Source of the DNA: Aquila chrysaetos chrysaetos
Taxonomy: Eukaryota > Chordata > Aves > Accipitriformes > Accipitridae
DNA: 64,000 bases
NCBI RefSeq assembly: GCF_900496995.4
Contig: NC_044011.1
Location: 7,286,041-7,350,040 of the forward strand
Reading direction: 5' to 3'
Shown piece by piece: positions 10,570-21,255 of this stretch. The first letter of the stretch is position 1. Each line of letters starts with the position of its first letter. The translations under genes were made by a program, and so were the position numbers. The notes below the pieces were generated by a model. That model worked only from the letters and a program-made list of their open reading frames with translations. It had not been told where the DNA came from and made no database searches.

Positions 10570-11160
10570 TACTTAGTAACTGATATCAGAGCACACTCAG
10601 CACTTTCAAAGGACAGGGACCATTGAGAGCATGGCCGAGGTGGCAGATGATCTGAAGAGCTTGGTGGGCAATGATTGTGAAAAATGTCAAGACTGGAAGC
10701 AAATTGACCACAGAGATCACTTCTGGAATAGCACATATGGGAAAGGACAAACAGGAGACACTGCAGTTGCAGGGTGAGCTCTGGAAGAACTTGGCCAGAG
10801 TGGAGAAAGAGCTGTGCTGGATGAGAAAGCTGGGAGACATTGCCACTGAAGATTACAAATTTCAGCTGACAGAGAAAATACAGAACCTATGTAGATAGCA
10901 AAATCACTGTGATCTCACCCCTGGTTTGACGTATTTTATTACTGCAAGAGGGTTGTATTCCACAGTGGGAAAACATTATTTCCTGAAATAGCTGAAATTC
11001 AACTTGGGTCACATCGCCAGGGAGAAGCTTTCCCAGTTGAATGCCCAATGCAAACAGGAAAATGAGCGATCAGGGAACAACCTGAAGTTGCTAACCATGC
11101 TCAAGAAAGACATCCCCCTGCATCTAAAGGCGTTCAACTCCATTCAAAGGTAAATTTTGA
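10570..11160 (+). other. Possible relic of a coiled-coil coding sequence
   Basis: The plus strand shows an ATG frame starting MAEVADDLKSLVGNDCEK that ends after about 50 codons. The next frame continues with charged, heptad-like sequence (LARVEKELCWMRKL, YKFQLTEKIQNL). After stops, a further segment at 11000-11155 (REKLSQLNAQCKQENER, then LLTMLKKDIPLHLKAF) ends right before a GTAAAT-like junction. The pattern suggests a broken retrocopy or exon of a coiled-coil protein. I do not recognise the parent, and chance is possible. Confidence 0.25.
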
Positions 11161-11384
11161 TTTCTTTAGATAAACTGCCTGGCCAGTTACAACACCTGCC
11201 TACAGAGTATACCCACTTCATCCATATTGATAAATGATCATATATTAACATTATGGTTGAAACAATAGACCAAGGGTAACCGGGGAGATAATTACAAAAG
11301 TGTAGTCAAGTGATTAACTAGTAATTACTCATAAATTTTGCAGTTCTTTGCTCTTATGACTAGATGTTCCTGTACGCTAGATGA

Positions 11385-11784
11385 GAACAATGTAGAAACT
11401 GACCACATGTGATTGATTGAAACTGCATTAAGCTTAAAGATCAAAGAACAAGGGCAAGAATAAAGACTTCAAGGACAGCCAGCAAGAACTTCAAATGGGT
11501 CGGTGGTGGCAAAAGCAGCCCTTCGACTCAAATGGATCCTTCATTGCACATGATCAGATGTAGGCAGTACTACGATAATCGGTTACAATCATTTTTATGT
11601 ATATGTATACTAATCTGATTAATATGCAATTAGTTATTCTATATAACCTGTTTGTGCTAAAGCTGTGGTACACACACTAGGTGGAACTATCCCCCGTGCA
11701 GCCAGTGCTGCAATAAAGAATGCCTGCTTTCTAAAACTCCAAAACGAGTCTTAGAGAATTTCTTTGACTGGCTTTTTGGTATCA
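11385..11784 (+). mobile_element. Solo LTR, ERV type, plus orientation
   Basis: LTR architecture is visible: TATATAA box at 11640-11646, AATAAA poly(A) signal at 11712-11717, then a U5-like end CTTTGACTGGCTTTTTGGTATCA finishing near 11784. The 5' limit is uncertain. No matching partner or internal region follows on the right; sequence of a different LTR family begins within about 30 bp. It points opposite to the class I ERV remnants at 5-6 kb. Confidence 0.6.
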
Positions 11785-11811
11785 CCCTGCTCAACTCCAT
11801 TCCCAGTTCTC

Positions 11812-11984
11812 TCTCCCCTTCTTAAACCTGTTCTCCCAGACGCGCTACCACCGTTGCTGATGGGCTCGGCTGGGGCCAGAGGTGGGTCCGACTTGGAGCC
11901 GGGGAAGCTTTTAGCAGCTTCTCACAGGAGCTGGCCCTGTGTTCCTGCCCCGCTACCAAAACCCCAACACACAAACCCAATACA
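11812..11984 (-). mobile_element. LTR fragment (5' end), same family as 35.8 and 62.7 kb
   Basis: GTTCTCCCAGACGCGCTACC, GATGGGCTCGGCTGGGGCC, TTGGAGCCGGGGAAGCTT and the terminal CCAAAACCCCAACACAC match, in order, the 5' end of the LTRs at 36906-36740 and 62692-62860. Only about 170 bp remains; the tandem-repeat middle part is gone. Confidence 0.8.
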
Positions 11985-12009
11985 AGCACCCAGCAAGCAC
12001 GCCTGAAAT

Positions 12010-12920
12010 TCTGAAATCGGCATGTGATGTGTTGTCCCTTGTATTATCTGTTGCTGTGTCTTAGAGGAAGAGAAGTTGGCAGGTAGAGTAAAAAAGGGCC
12101 AGAGCTTAATTCTCTGCAGATGCTGGTATCTGTTATGAAGCAAAAAAAGATTTCTATTAAGCGGAGAATACCCTCCACCCGCGAGAGTAAGCTGAAGTAA
12201 TTGCTAATGTGTACTGATGTAAATAGGTAGATATTCTCCACTACACAAAGACAACTCAAGCCCACAATAGTGAAAAAAGACCCGACTTTGGGAAAAAAGT
12301 AAACTGTGTTGCTGCATTGTGCTCTGTAATATGTCTCTGTTCATTCAGGCTGTAAAGAAGCTTTGATTACATCTACAACGTAATAACATCTATTTAAGGT
12401 CTGACGTCCCTGTCCATCCTTTGCGATGTAAAATTACAAAAAACTAGGTAGTAGAGACACTACATAATCCTTTCAGAAAATTTGTACGGGTTTTAACCAC
12501 TAGAGGGAAATCTTGCACTATTCTGAACGAGCAAACAGACTGAAATCCAAGCACACATGATTTTTAAAAATGTAACAATGAAAATAGTTTTATGCCTAAA
12601 AGAAACATGTACTCTCTGAAGTAATCTTAAAGGTTCTTAGGGTAGTATCAGTGTCTCACAACACTTTATGATATTGAATGTGAAATTTCAAAAATTCATA
12701 ATCAATGAGCAGTGGCATTTTTTATACCCTACTAGCTACTAAACTCAAACTGATTAAGAGCCCAAACAGTTTCCAAATACACCCAAGCCTCCACACTCGT
12801 GTCAAGACAGTAACAATGATTTGCAGATAGTTTTTAAATTGGAGCACTGCTCTATTTCTGCACTAGGTGATACCACATAATTGACTCGGTCTGTTTATAC
12901 CATGACATCCACTCTTCCAC
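12010..12920. other. Intergenic, nothing recognised
   Basis: AT-rich sequence between the repeat graveyard and the SLC16-like remains. A last SLC16 exon (TM11-12 and C-tail) would be expected about here on the minus strand but I could not recognise one. Confidence 0.4.
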
Positions 12921-12934
12921 CTGGAATTACCAGC

Positions 12935-13080
12935 CCACCTTGAGCAAAGTCCACAAGAAGGGCACTTCACTGATGGAGCTACACTGACTACAACAGACTA
13001 GAACAGCAATAATGTGGATACAGCTTACACAAACAAAACTGACTTTCTGCCAGTTATCACTAACCCTACTTTCCTTGCAA
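12935..13080 (-). pseudogene. SLC16-like exon remnant, TM9-10 region
   Basis: The minus strand reads RVSDNWQKVSFVCVSC, then IIAVLVCC, then EVPFLWTLLKVGW. It fits the SLC16 layout of an SD-W loop, a membrane helix, a small-residue turn and a second helix ending in a G-W/G turn. No metabolite-binding residue can be read. This is the least certain of the four blocks. Confidence 0.45.
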
Positions 13081-13209
13081 GACAGATTTCCATGAGCAGT
13101 ATTGTCTTGACAGCTGGGCCTTTGGCTCTTAATTAAGTAAAGATATATTAAAGACTCACTGTAAATTCCTTTCATGCACAATTCTTCTGGATAAGCTTCC
13201 CCACCCAAA

Positions 13210-15660
13210 CAAGATGCATTTGATATTGGCAGTCAATATGTGGACATCTGGGAGCATAAACCTCTCTGCAACCAGAACCCTGTAAATATGAGTGTGTCTC
13301 AGTTATGTCAGATCCTATACCAGCTGGTGTTTCCTTTTAGCGTTTTCGCCATGAGATTTTTCTGATGTTTGGTTCTAGGGGATATCAAGGTCCATGGGAA
13401 GAGTCATATACAAACATGTGCTAAAAACATTACCCAGTATGTTTGTAGCTGTCAGATCCCATATCCTGCACTGTCATGTGGTAGCTTTTGTCTATCCTTT
13501 CAGTCCACTCAGATGCTTTGATTCGTATCCTGAGGCAAGAAAGATATGAACTACTCCATGTCTATCAAGATTCCTGTATGCTCCAGTTATCTGCTGGAGA
13601 TACACAAGACTTTATCAGGCACTCCGGAGCATCCAACAGTTTGCCTGTGTCCTAGGCATGTTAGCTGCCTTCGTAGGAGAGAACAGATTTTGAAGAATAA
13701 TCATTTCTGGTAACTGCATTCCCAAAAGCTCTCTTGTGGGCTAGAAGTCAGCAGAGAAACTGGAGTCAAGAAGGTTTCCTAAAGAGCTGGTTTTATAGCC
13801 TTAACATTAAATCCTATTTTTTCCTCAGACGATCAAAGGCAGTGGCAGAAAGCTCACAGACTCTTTACAACCACAGTGTCCAGGCAGAATCCTTCATAGA
13901 GCTGTGGAGTTTGCAGTCTGCCGTGAGGTCTTTACAAAGCTCTAAGAATGTCTGTAACTTGGATTTTGTACTTCAGTCAAGATTGGGTCCTTTGTTTGCC
14001 TTTATTATACCTTTTCTTCCCTTTTTCCTTAAAACCAGTTACTTTAGCTTTTGTTATGAATGCCTAAAATTTACATAAAACTGCTGTGAACATTTCTGCA
14101 ATGAAGCAGTATTTCAGAGTAATTTTTACACAAAAACATATTTTTACTTTAAGGCCAAACAAATAAAAAAACCCCTCACCTTAATTCACTGCATTCCCAA
14201 CCAAATAACCATTACCTTATCAGAGATCACACACTATAAAATAGAGCAGCAAAATACAGAACTTTTTCATATTCTTTGCCAATAATTTCATTCTACCTGT
14301 GCTGTATCAAAACTTGGTCTTCACTTAAGTCTTTTGAGCATTTTCATTGTTAGTGAATATTACAAATTTTTCTAGCTGCCAGACTCTGAAATGCATAAGA
14401 AATTGTCCTTCAATATTCTCCTATAATGCAATCAACTGGGAAGCCAGAGAAGGGTGTTTCAGAAAAGACAAATGCAGTTTGTGTGGCACTATACATGCTT
14501 ATTTTCCCTCCTTGTGGAACTATACTGTATCATTAAATCATATATCTTTGTGAATTCAAAATATACAGATATAGACCAGAAATTAACTTTTATAGACTGA
14601 GCAGGGACTGAATTTAGTGGACAAAGACCCTTTGATTTCAGTAACCTTCTAAGTGAGATAGTGACAAAGTGCAAATCAGTACCTGTGACAAACTGAAGAT
14701 ACAGATTTTTAGAATTGCAACAGTATAAAACTAGTATAATACAGAGAAGAATCGTCTAAATATGTACTTTCACAAAGTAAAACCAACAGACGTTCAGATC
14801 CTAAAACATCACCAGCCATTAGAAATAAACACTATCTTAAAAAGGATCTGACTTACTAAGAGAAATCTGGTGCCCGGTTAATGTAAAGACAGTTGGTGTT
14901 CTCCATATTACATAGTTTTCTAAATAGAAGATAGCTAAGCAACGTGCTTATTTCTGTCAGTAGAGACATAAAATAGATGGTTAAGTTTGATCATTGAGAC
15001 CTCTGGAGATTGTCTAATCCAGCGCCTTCCTCAAAGAAGGGTAAATGTGTGCCGTAATATATTTTGCATTAACTACTGAAATATCTAAGTCATATACAGT
15101 TTTCATCTGTAAACGTATCAAATAGATACCTTTATAATAAATAATGCAGTGCTATTTTTCAAAGATCTGTTTGCATGTGCAACTGGGGATTTCTTGTTTT
15201 ATTTCTATGTTCTTCTCTCCTTACTGTGTTAGCTCTAATAAAATATAGCATTTTAAATGATACCTTACAGAGTCTGAGTGCCTTTCTAACTGGGATCGTA
15301 ACAAACCAGCACTTCTTGATGCAAAATAATAGTGCACTGCCACCCCCAAGTTCTGAAAATCCAACAAAATGGATTCAACTAGCTTTCTACAGAACTTAAA
15401 GATGGGGTACAGAACTGAGAAGAAACTTCAGGATTTATTCCAGTTGTTTACATTCTTCTTTCCTACATTTTGCACCATTTTCTGGGATTATTTTGGGGCA
15501 TAGCTTGATATTTGCTAAGGTTTAAAAAGTTACCTCCCTTCGGGAGGTCACTGGTGCCCCTCAGCTGAGTCATGATACCTTTCAATAACCTGAGAGCCCA
15601 GCTCACGCATGTGAATACAACACTACTAATAGATGTTAGCAGAACTCAGAGTCAGGTACA
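13210..15660. other. Presumed introns of the SLC16-like pseudogene
   Basis: AT-rich, no recognised coding block. The large central loop and TM6-8 exon of an SLC16 gene would lie about here, but only sequence next to 15.7-15.9 kb is arguably related. A short CR1 relic sits at 14975-15050. Confidence 0.4.
14975..15050 (-). mobile_element. CR1 3'-region relic
   Basis: TGATCATTGAGACCTCTGGA, then TTGTCTAATCCAGCGCCTTCC, resembles the reverse complement of the CR1 3' region (TTGGACTAGATGACCTCTGAG-like). It is short and diverged. Confidence 0.5.
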
Positions 15661-15679
15661 AAGTCTCACCTAAGAATGT

Positions 15680-16077
15680 GAGACTTGTAAGAAGATATTC
15701 AGGGCAAGAAGTTTCTTATAAGTTGCTCTACCAGGAAATATTTGTCCATAAATGCCCTTAGAGAAAGTAGCAATGGTTAAATAACTTGATGCCTTTGTAA
15801 TGGAAAAAAACCAGAAGTGATAAAATGAAATCCCATATTTTAAAAGAATCCAGAAGAGCAACATATTTCTGAGTGTTTTGTAAGCAAAACCAGCAAAAAT
15901 ACTTGTTGTTGGAATTGCACAAGAAGCACACAGCCTAGCCCTTCATAATTACTAAGACCTCAATGAGGCATAGCTGCACCTGATTCTGCGCAAGAGTAGC
16001 TATTGCCCCTCCAGACATTGCAATCCCAGTTGCCAGTGAATGTTTTGTGGTAAAGTAAAAGCTTACCATTACTGAAC
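15680..16077 (-). pseudogene. SLC16-like exon remnant with second family signature, frameshifted
   Basis: After a splice acceptor (TTATCTGATCTTAATAG, ending at 16078) the minus strand encodes SVMVSFYFTTKHSLATGIAMSG. This matches the TM4-TM5 signature YFxKRRxLAxGxAxAG of SLC16 transporters. The frame meets TAG at 15935-15937. A +1 shift before it would continue family-like sequence (NYEGLGCVLLV, in the position of the YGWRGxLLLxG block). Further left, near 15860-15700, two frames share hydrophobic segments resembling TM6-7. About eight residues usually found between the exon start and the signature are missing. The exon is clearly coding-derived and no longer translatable as one piece. Confidence 0.82.
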
Positions 16078-17553
16078 CTATTAAGATCAGATAAAAACAC
16101 TTAAAGATTGAAAGGAGGAAAACTATTTTCAGAGAAAATGAGGTTCTTCACTTTCTTCCTCCTACACTGACAAGAAGCAGCAAAAACCCTCTAGGAAGGG
16201 GTGTTCTGGTGGAGAGAATAGGCAACAATCTCGCACAATTTCAGTTCAGCCACAAACCTTAGGTTTGAGGAAAGCAACAAGGTAAAACTTATAATGGACA
16301 TATATTATTTATTATATAGTTATAATATACAATCATATTATTATATTATAAGGTTAAACTAAGTGATTAAAAGCATGTCTTTGGGCCTTAAATCTATATA
16401 GATTTAAGAGATGATAGAAAGTCAGTTTAGCATAATCTGAGCATGATTATTTTATGTGGGTCAGTTTCAAATAAGCAATTAATTTAGATAGTATTTCACA
16501 CAGAAATCAAGTGAGTGGAATTAACTATCATTGAGTTTTTATGTCCAATATTTTGGAACTTCAGTAACAATTTTATGCAAGTTAACATGTTTCTGCAGTG
16601 TGGTATTATTACCACAAAACAATAATTTGTACACTTACGGAAATAAATACAAAGAACAGAAAAAGTGAAAAGGAATTTAGTCCTCTAGTAAGAGCAATAA
16701 AGCCATCTTAAAACCATTATTTCTATGGCTTTCTTCAATAACATATTTTAAAGTCAGATTACAAAATAACAGGTATTTATAGAAAACTTGAGAGGGAAGA
16801 AAACTATTAAGAGCAACAGCAGCTAGAAATGTTTTGTAATGAATCCAGCTGCATGCAGCCTAAGACAAGAACAAGTGAGGTTAATGAAAACAAAGTAGAA
16901 AATGTCTCCTGCATTGATAAGTCTGTTAAAAAATCCTGGTTTTATGAAAATCCTAGAGTACATAATACTTTCATTAACACTGTGTTCATGCCAAATTAAC
17001 TACAATGTAAAAGGTACACCAGGTTCTTCAATCTCTGTTTTGAATATTTGCATCCCTGCTGATACTGTTTTTTATTATTAGCAGTTGCTTCTGAAGTGTA
17101 AAACCAACATATATACCCACTGGTCTGAAAATACCATAAACCGGAAAAACCCTCTGAAAACAGTACTATTTTTAGCACTGTTATGATGAGCTGAATCTGT
17201 TTTGAATCTGCATCAGAAAAATAAATACAAAGGTGCTTACATTTTTCTATTAAAATTTTATGAGACAGATGATTACAATACATTATAATCCACCTAGGAT
17301 ACATTAATATGACTATTTTAACTTTCATAAATGGGTCTCTCTCAGAAATCAAACCATCTACCATAAATACACACCATTCGTGCATTCTAACAAACAGTAC
17401 ATTTTCCGTATCTTAGTATTCCTTTTTCTGTTCCATTCTGCATTTTTGTAATGGAATACAGAACCTAGAAATCGTTTTTATAAAAACATACTTGATACTA
17501 GCAAAAAAATAATAACAAATTACATGGACTAGAAGCAAAACTTGATCTGATAC
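16078..17553. other. Presumed intron of the SLC16-like pseudogene
   Basis: AT-rich intronic sequence, including a TATTA-rich simple stretch at 16300-16350. Minus-strand open frames here (for example 17385-16996) show no SLC16 or other family motif. Confidence 0.45.
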
Positions 17554-17730
17554 CCACCAGAAATTCATAGGTTAAAAACTGAATACTAGCAAAAGATGAG
17601 CAAAGAAAATCAAGGATAGCAAGTAGAGTTCCAGTTGCAATTACTTTAATGGCTCCATATGTCTGTAAAAGTTTTTCAGAAAATGGACCAGATATCACAA
17701 CAAAACCATGGCTGGATGATCCAATCCAGG
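17554..17730 (-). pseudogene. SLC16-like exon encoding TM2-TM3, still open
   Basis: An intact exon-like block of 177 bp: acceptor TTTTTTTGTTTCTTAG ending at 17731, donor G|GTATCAG at 17553-17552. It encodes WIGSSSHGFVVISGPFSEKL, followed by a G-rich helix and LCSSFASIQFLTYEFLVG. The W-I-G-S start, G-P in TM2, and the L-SSFA-S-LY-G end of TM3 are the standard SLC16 pattern. It begins in phase 1. Its last codon can join the GGT at the start of the 16077 exon, so phases still match. By itself it looks functional; the neighbouring exons do not. Confidence 0.82.
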
Positions 17731-19620
17731 CTAAGAAACAAAAAAATATCACCAATTTTCTGGTAATTAGGTTGCTTTTTTCCTTTAGAATTCCTAACCA
17801 CTAGATAGGACTAAGCACAAATTCTTCACAAATAAAACTACCATGTTTTGTACTGAAGCATCAGGGCTGTCTATGGTTGATGTAAATCAAGATCACAGAT
17901 ATCTTCTATTTTGAAGAAAAACTCTTGCTTCAGTGTTCAGCCATTGTTTCTTATGGAAGGAGCTGGGTGTTCTCTACTTCCCCTAATCCTCAGTGAATCA
18001 CAAGTTTATAAATAAATTCCAGTTGCTACAGATTAAATATATATTATTACATTAATTTGTATTAACTAAAATAAATGTCTGGGAATGACAAAGCTATACT
18101 AAAACTGAGTAAGGGCTTTAAAATTTTTTATAGAAGAATATTAATTTGACTGCTTTAGCTCAGCTTTATATATATAGATCAAACTGATAATGCAGTAATT
18201 CAGTATGTATTTCTAATAAAAAGGCAATGAAAATAAATGGAAGATGATGATTTCATTAAAAATATGAATGGTGCATCAGGATATACAGTTGGGTTACATA
18301 ATACCATCAATTCAAAGAAAACAGCCTATAGATATCAGCTACAAAACTGTACAAGCAACAGGTTTTTCAGTTTGTAAGGAAGAGGATCCTGACTTGGTGG
18401 ATAAGAATTTTCACCACCAAAATAATTTTTTACTGAATACCTTTTTTTTTTCTTGACTAAATAAAACCCAGACACTTTTCAACTCATGTTAGATAACAGA
18501 GTTCATTCAACCAAAATGGAGAATTTGTTTTAAGGAACTTGTCATAAAAGGAACTTAACTATGCTCAAAGCTGCCCAGGGAACAAGTCCTTGCTTAGTGG
18601 TCACATCATTACTACCAGGTCTCATGTCATTCACCCACAGTAGAGGAGATGTCATTTAATTCCCTCTTCAGCCTGAAGATCCTGCAACTACACTACCCAG
18701 AAGAGAATTAAGAGCCATTGATGTAGTACAATCTAAGGGTGAAACATCCTCCTTTTTTTTTGTTTTTTGAGCTGTACTTTGCATAGACTGCTTCAAAGAG
18801 GGTAGGAGCTCCTGACCCACAGGAGGTGGTAGGAGGGAATACTCTGATTGCTTGGCAGCAGCATATAAAAATGGATTATGAGCCTCTTTCAGTGGTTTTG
18901 TGAAATCATTTCCTTGGCTTTTATTGTAGTATCTGAAAACTAACTGGAAATGTCAAAACATTTTAGATGCTTCATGAGAAAAACTGTTTTGAGATGTTGA
19001 AAATGTTATCATTTTCACTTAATCTAAAACTATTTTATCCAATTCAGTCCAAATTCTGAAAGCTTCAAGTACCCCTGTCTTGCTACTTTTGCAGCACACC
19101 CTCCCCCCCAAAAAAATTTTTCGCAATTCTAGTCAACAAGATTGCCCTACAAAAATCCAAAGGAAAGTTTGGTTTAACTAATAAAATCAGAGTTATGCCT
19201 GTTATGTACTTAGTCACTATCAGTAAGCTTCCATCAAAAATGTTCCTCTCTAGACTGTTTTTTCCTGTTTCTCTTCAATTTCCACTCATCTCCAACTATT
19301 ATCTATCTTTGCATATAATTTTCATTTTCTTTCCTCTGCCTTCCCTTGCTAGTAGCAAGGCCCAAATGACTGATGTCCTCTGTCCACTGTGACTCTCTTG
19401 CATGTTCACCAGCTTATAGTGACCACTCTTCTAAGAAAATTAATATATAAATAGAAAAGAGAGCACATGAAATTTAAATACTATGGGAAGAAAGTTGCCA
19501 CTTTTTATGGGGAGCCAATTAATAAACTAGGTCTATTTTCAAGATGATATGTGTCAGAAAACAGATTTAGCTTTAGGCTGTCTGCACTGAGATATTATGC
19601 CTTTATTTAACACTGTGCAC
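17731..19620. other. Presumed first intron of the SLC16-like pseudogene
   Basis: About 1.9 kb of AT-rich sequence with no further recognised coding block. It includes T-runs near 18440 and 18755 and a C-run followed by an A/T-run near 19100. Confidence 0.45.
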
Positions 19621-19629
19621 TGATGACCT

Positions 19630-19815
19630 AACTCCTTCTGAACTGCTTGAACGGGAAGTGTCAAGCAGGGCTGCCATGGAGCCACCAAAAGCAGAATGGA
19701 ATCTGCTAACAAGTAGAGACCTTGTATGTGCAGCCAATACCACAACCCAGCCTCAGCCTCCAGCTGGAAGAAGATACGAATTGTCTTCCTGAAGCTTATC
19801 ATCCGCATCTTCTGT
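19630..19815 (-). pseudogene. SLC16-like first coding exon with a stop in the family signature
   Basis: The minus strand reads LQEDNSYLLPAGG, then TGA (19755-19753), then GWVVVLAA. The SLC16 signature before TM1 is [DE]G[GS][WY]GW-V-V; here the acidic residue is Ala and the aromatic W/Y codon is a stop. Beyond TM1 the same frame keeps SAFGGSMAALLDTSRSSSSEG, comparable to the FGVFF-x-L-x-x-F-x-S-S-S-E segment that ends exon 1 in this family. No in-frame ATG lies close upstream. The donor is not clear (GTTAG|GTCATC is possible but gives a different phase). Together with the exon at 17730 this is strong evidence for a broken SLC16 gene. Confidence 0.82.
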
Positions 19816-20589
19816 GTGTATGATACAACACAACACAGTATGTATCCTTTTCTCTTTCAATATGGTAGGAAACAAGGACCTATATAAAAACAAGCCTTTT
19901 TTCTTCAAAAATAACAGGTGGAATACATGCAACAAAAAAGAAAATTTCACCATGTATTTGCTATGTAGAGTACTGCACAGCTGCCACAACATGAAAATAA
20001 TAATAAAAAGCAGCATCCATAGCAAGCTCTGAAAAATTAATCCATAAGCAGTGAAAGTAACACCCAAGTTCCTATAGATCTGCGCTCTTTTCATGCTCTA
20101 AGCTCCTAACGCCAACCCCAGCTCACCTGTCAGTTCTGCTGACCTGGCCACCGAAGGAAAGACAGAATATCTGAGGGCCCGTCAGCAATATCTAGTGGCC
20201 AACCTGCCACTACAGCCGACTGCCACTGAACATTGAGCAGTGGGGTTCTCCTCCTCCACTGCTTTCACTCTGGACTGGTCTTGCTCTTTTACCTTATGGT
20301 AAATTTCACAAAAAGTGGTAAAAATGTATTGCATGTAAATTAATTTTTTAACTACCCATTCTTCCATTCTGTAGTTGCCCTCAAAATTTGAGTAAGAAAG
20401 CCAGCACCCCATGGGTTGGAGCTGTGATTCTACCTGCTCAGCAGCCCCTTGAGAGCCCATCTTACCCTTTGCCCCTATTTCTCCCAGAGATGGGGCAATC
20501 ATTCATGGCAATTGAGATTTCGGCTGTACCCCAAGTGAGATTTTTTAGCAAGGCCTTGACATCAGCACAACTCATACCCCGAGCACTGT

Positions 20590-21255
20590 TTTAGTCCCAC
20601 GTATGCACCATGTTCCCCTTCCCTTAGCAACACTTCCCACCTGCAAGAATCGGGGAACAGCTGGGTATGTTTTCTACTTTTCAACATCATTTCGAGCGAG
20701 CGTTTTTCCCTCCCACAAGACAGCAGCTGGGAGGCTCTGTTGCCTCCTGTGTGAGGCACAGCTCCCACCACCGTGGATTCCAACTCGCCGGGGTCCCTCA
20801 CGGCTACCAGGGGCTGGCGAGGCAGCCTGGCAGGCCCCTCTCCCTGGGGAAGGCCCTGGCCGAGCTTTGCGGGGCCGAGCTTTGCTCTCCTCCCTCTCCC
20901 CGAGGGAGGACAAGGGCTACGACACACTCACCCTGCCCTGGGGCCCTCCCTCTCCTCCCCGGGGTCTGTCAGCGAGCCCCTCCCCGTGGGACGGTGACAC
21001 TGACAGGGTCAGCAACTGCCCCTTGGCCGCCATCTTGCGCCCCAACCCCACCCTGGCAGCCATTGGGGCAGCGTTTGGGTTGTTCAGTAGCTGGAGGCCG
21101 GTGCAGGCATGGCAGAGGGTGGGGGTATGCTCCTGAGCCTTGCAGGGCTCTGCCCGGGCGCCGCCATAGCGCTCGGTGGGCTTCAGTTGTGGAATTGCCG
21201 CCCTAGGGCACTCTCCCTCACGCAACCTCTGAGGGAGAGGTGCTACGTCACTCAG
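20590..21255 (-). promoter_or_regulatory. CpG-rich block with YY1-type site, candidate promoter of the SLC16-like pseudogene
   Basis: About 660 bp of GC- and CpG-rich sequence in otherwise AT-rich DNA. It holds GCCGCCATCTTG at 21026-21037, which read on the minus strand is CAAGATGGCGGC, the consensus YY1 element found just downstream of many housekeeping transcription starts. That orientation implies transcription leftward, toward the SLC16-like first exon 1.2 kb away. The long open frames on both strands here are GC-driven and carry no recognised domain. Promoter function is inferred. Confidence 0.55.

Larger units (their letters stand above)
12927..19820 (-). pseudogene. Decayed monocarboxylate-transporter-like gene (SLC16 family), whole span
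   Basis: Four separate minus-strand blocks, in the right order and spacing for a multi-exon gene, encode parts of one 12-TM proton-coupled monocarboxylate-transporter-type protein. These are the N-terminal signature and TM1 (19815-19630), TM2-3 (17730-17554, still open, with splice sites), the TM4-5 signature and following helices (16077-15680, frameshifted), and a TM9-10-like block (13080-12935). SLC16 proteins carry two family signatures, [DE]G[GS][WY]GW before TM1 and YFxK[RK]RxLAxGxAxAG before TM5; both are visible here in damaged form. Introns remain, so this is not a retrocopy. It is a dead or dying gene, perhaps the only copy at this locus. Which SLC16 member is unclear; the YGLxGC-like stretch after TM5 recalls SLC16A9, but this is weak. 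Confidence 0.8.

Noticed and set aside
17498..17755. Reading the 17.6-kb exon as UNC93A, expected near CCR6 by human synteny
   Set aside because: The WIGS start, GP in TM2 and SSFAS/LVG end fit SLC16 better, and the neighbouring blocks carry both SLC16 signatures.
19753..20094. 113-residue minus-strand frame with a hydrophobic N-terminal part as a separate small gene
   Set aside because: Its C-terminal end is the SLC16-like exon running into the TGA; the upstream part has no family match and is probably intron or leader.
20603..21206. Overlapping plus-strand open frames of 177 and 179 residues
   Set aside because: They lie in the CpG-rich block, where stops are rare in all frames; no domain, no splice pattern, Pro/Arg/Ser-rich in every frame.
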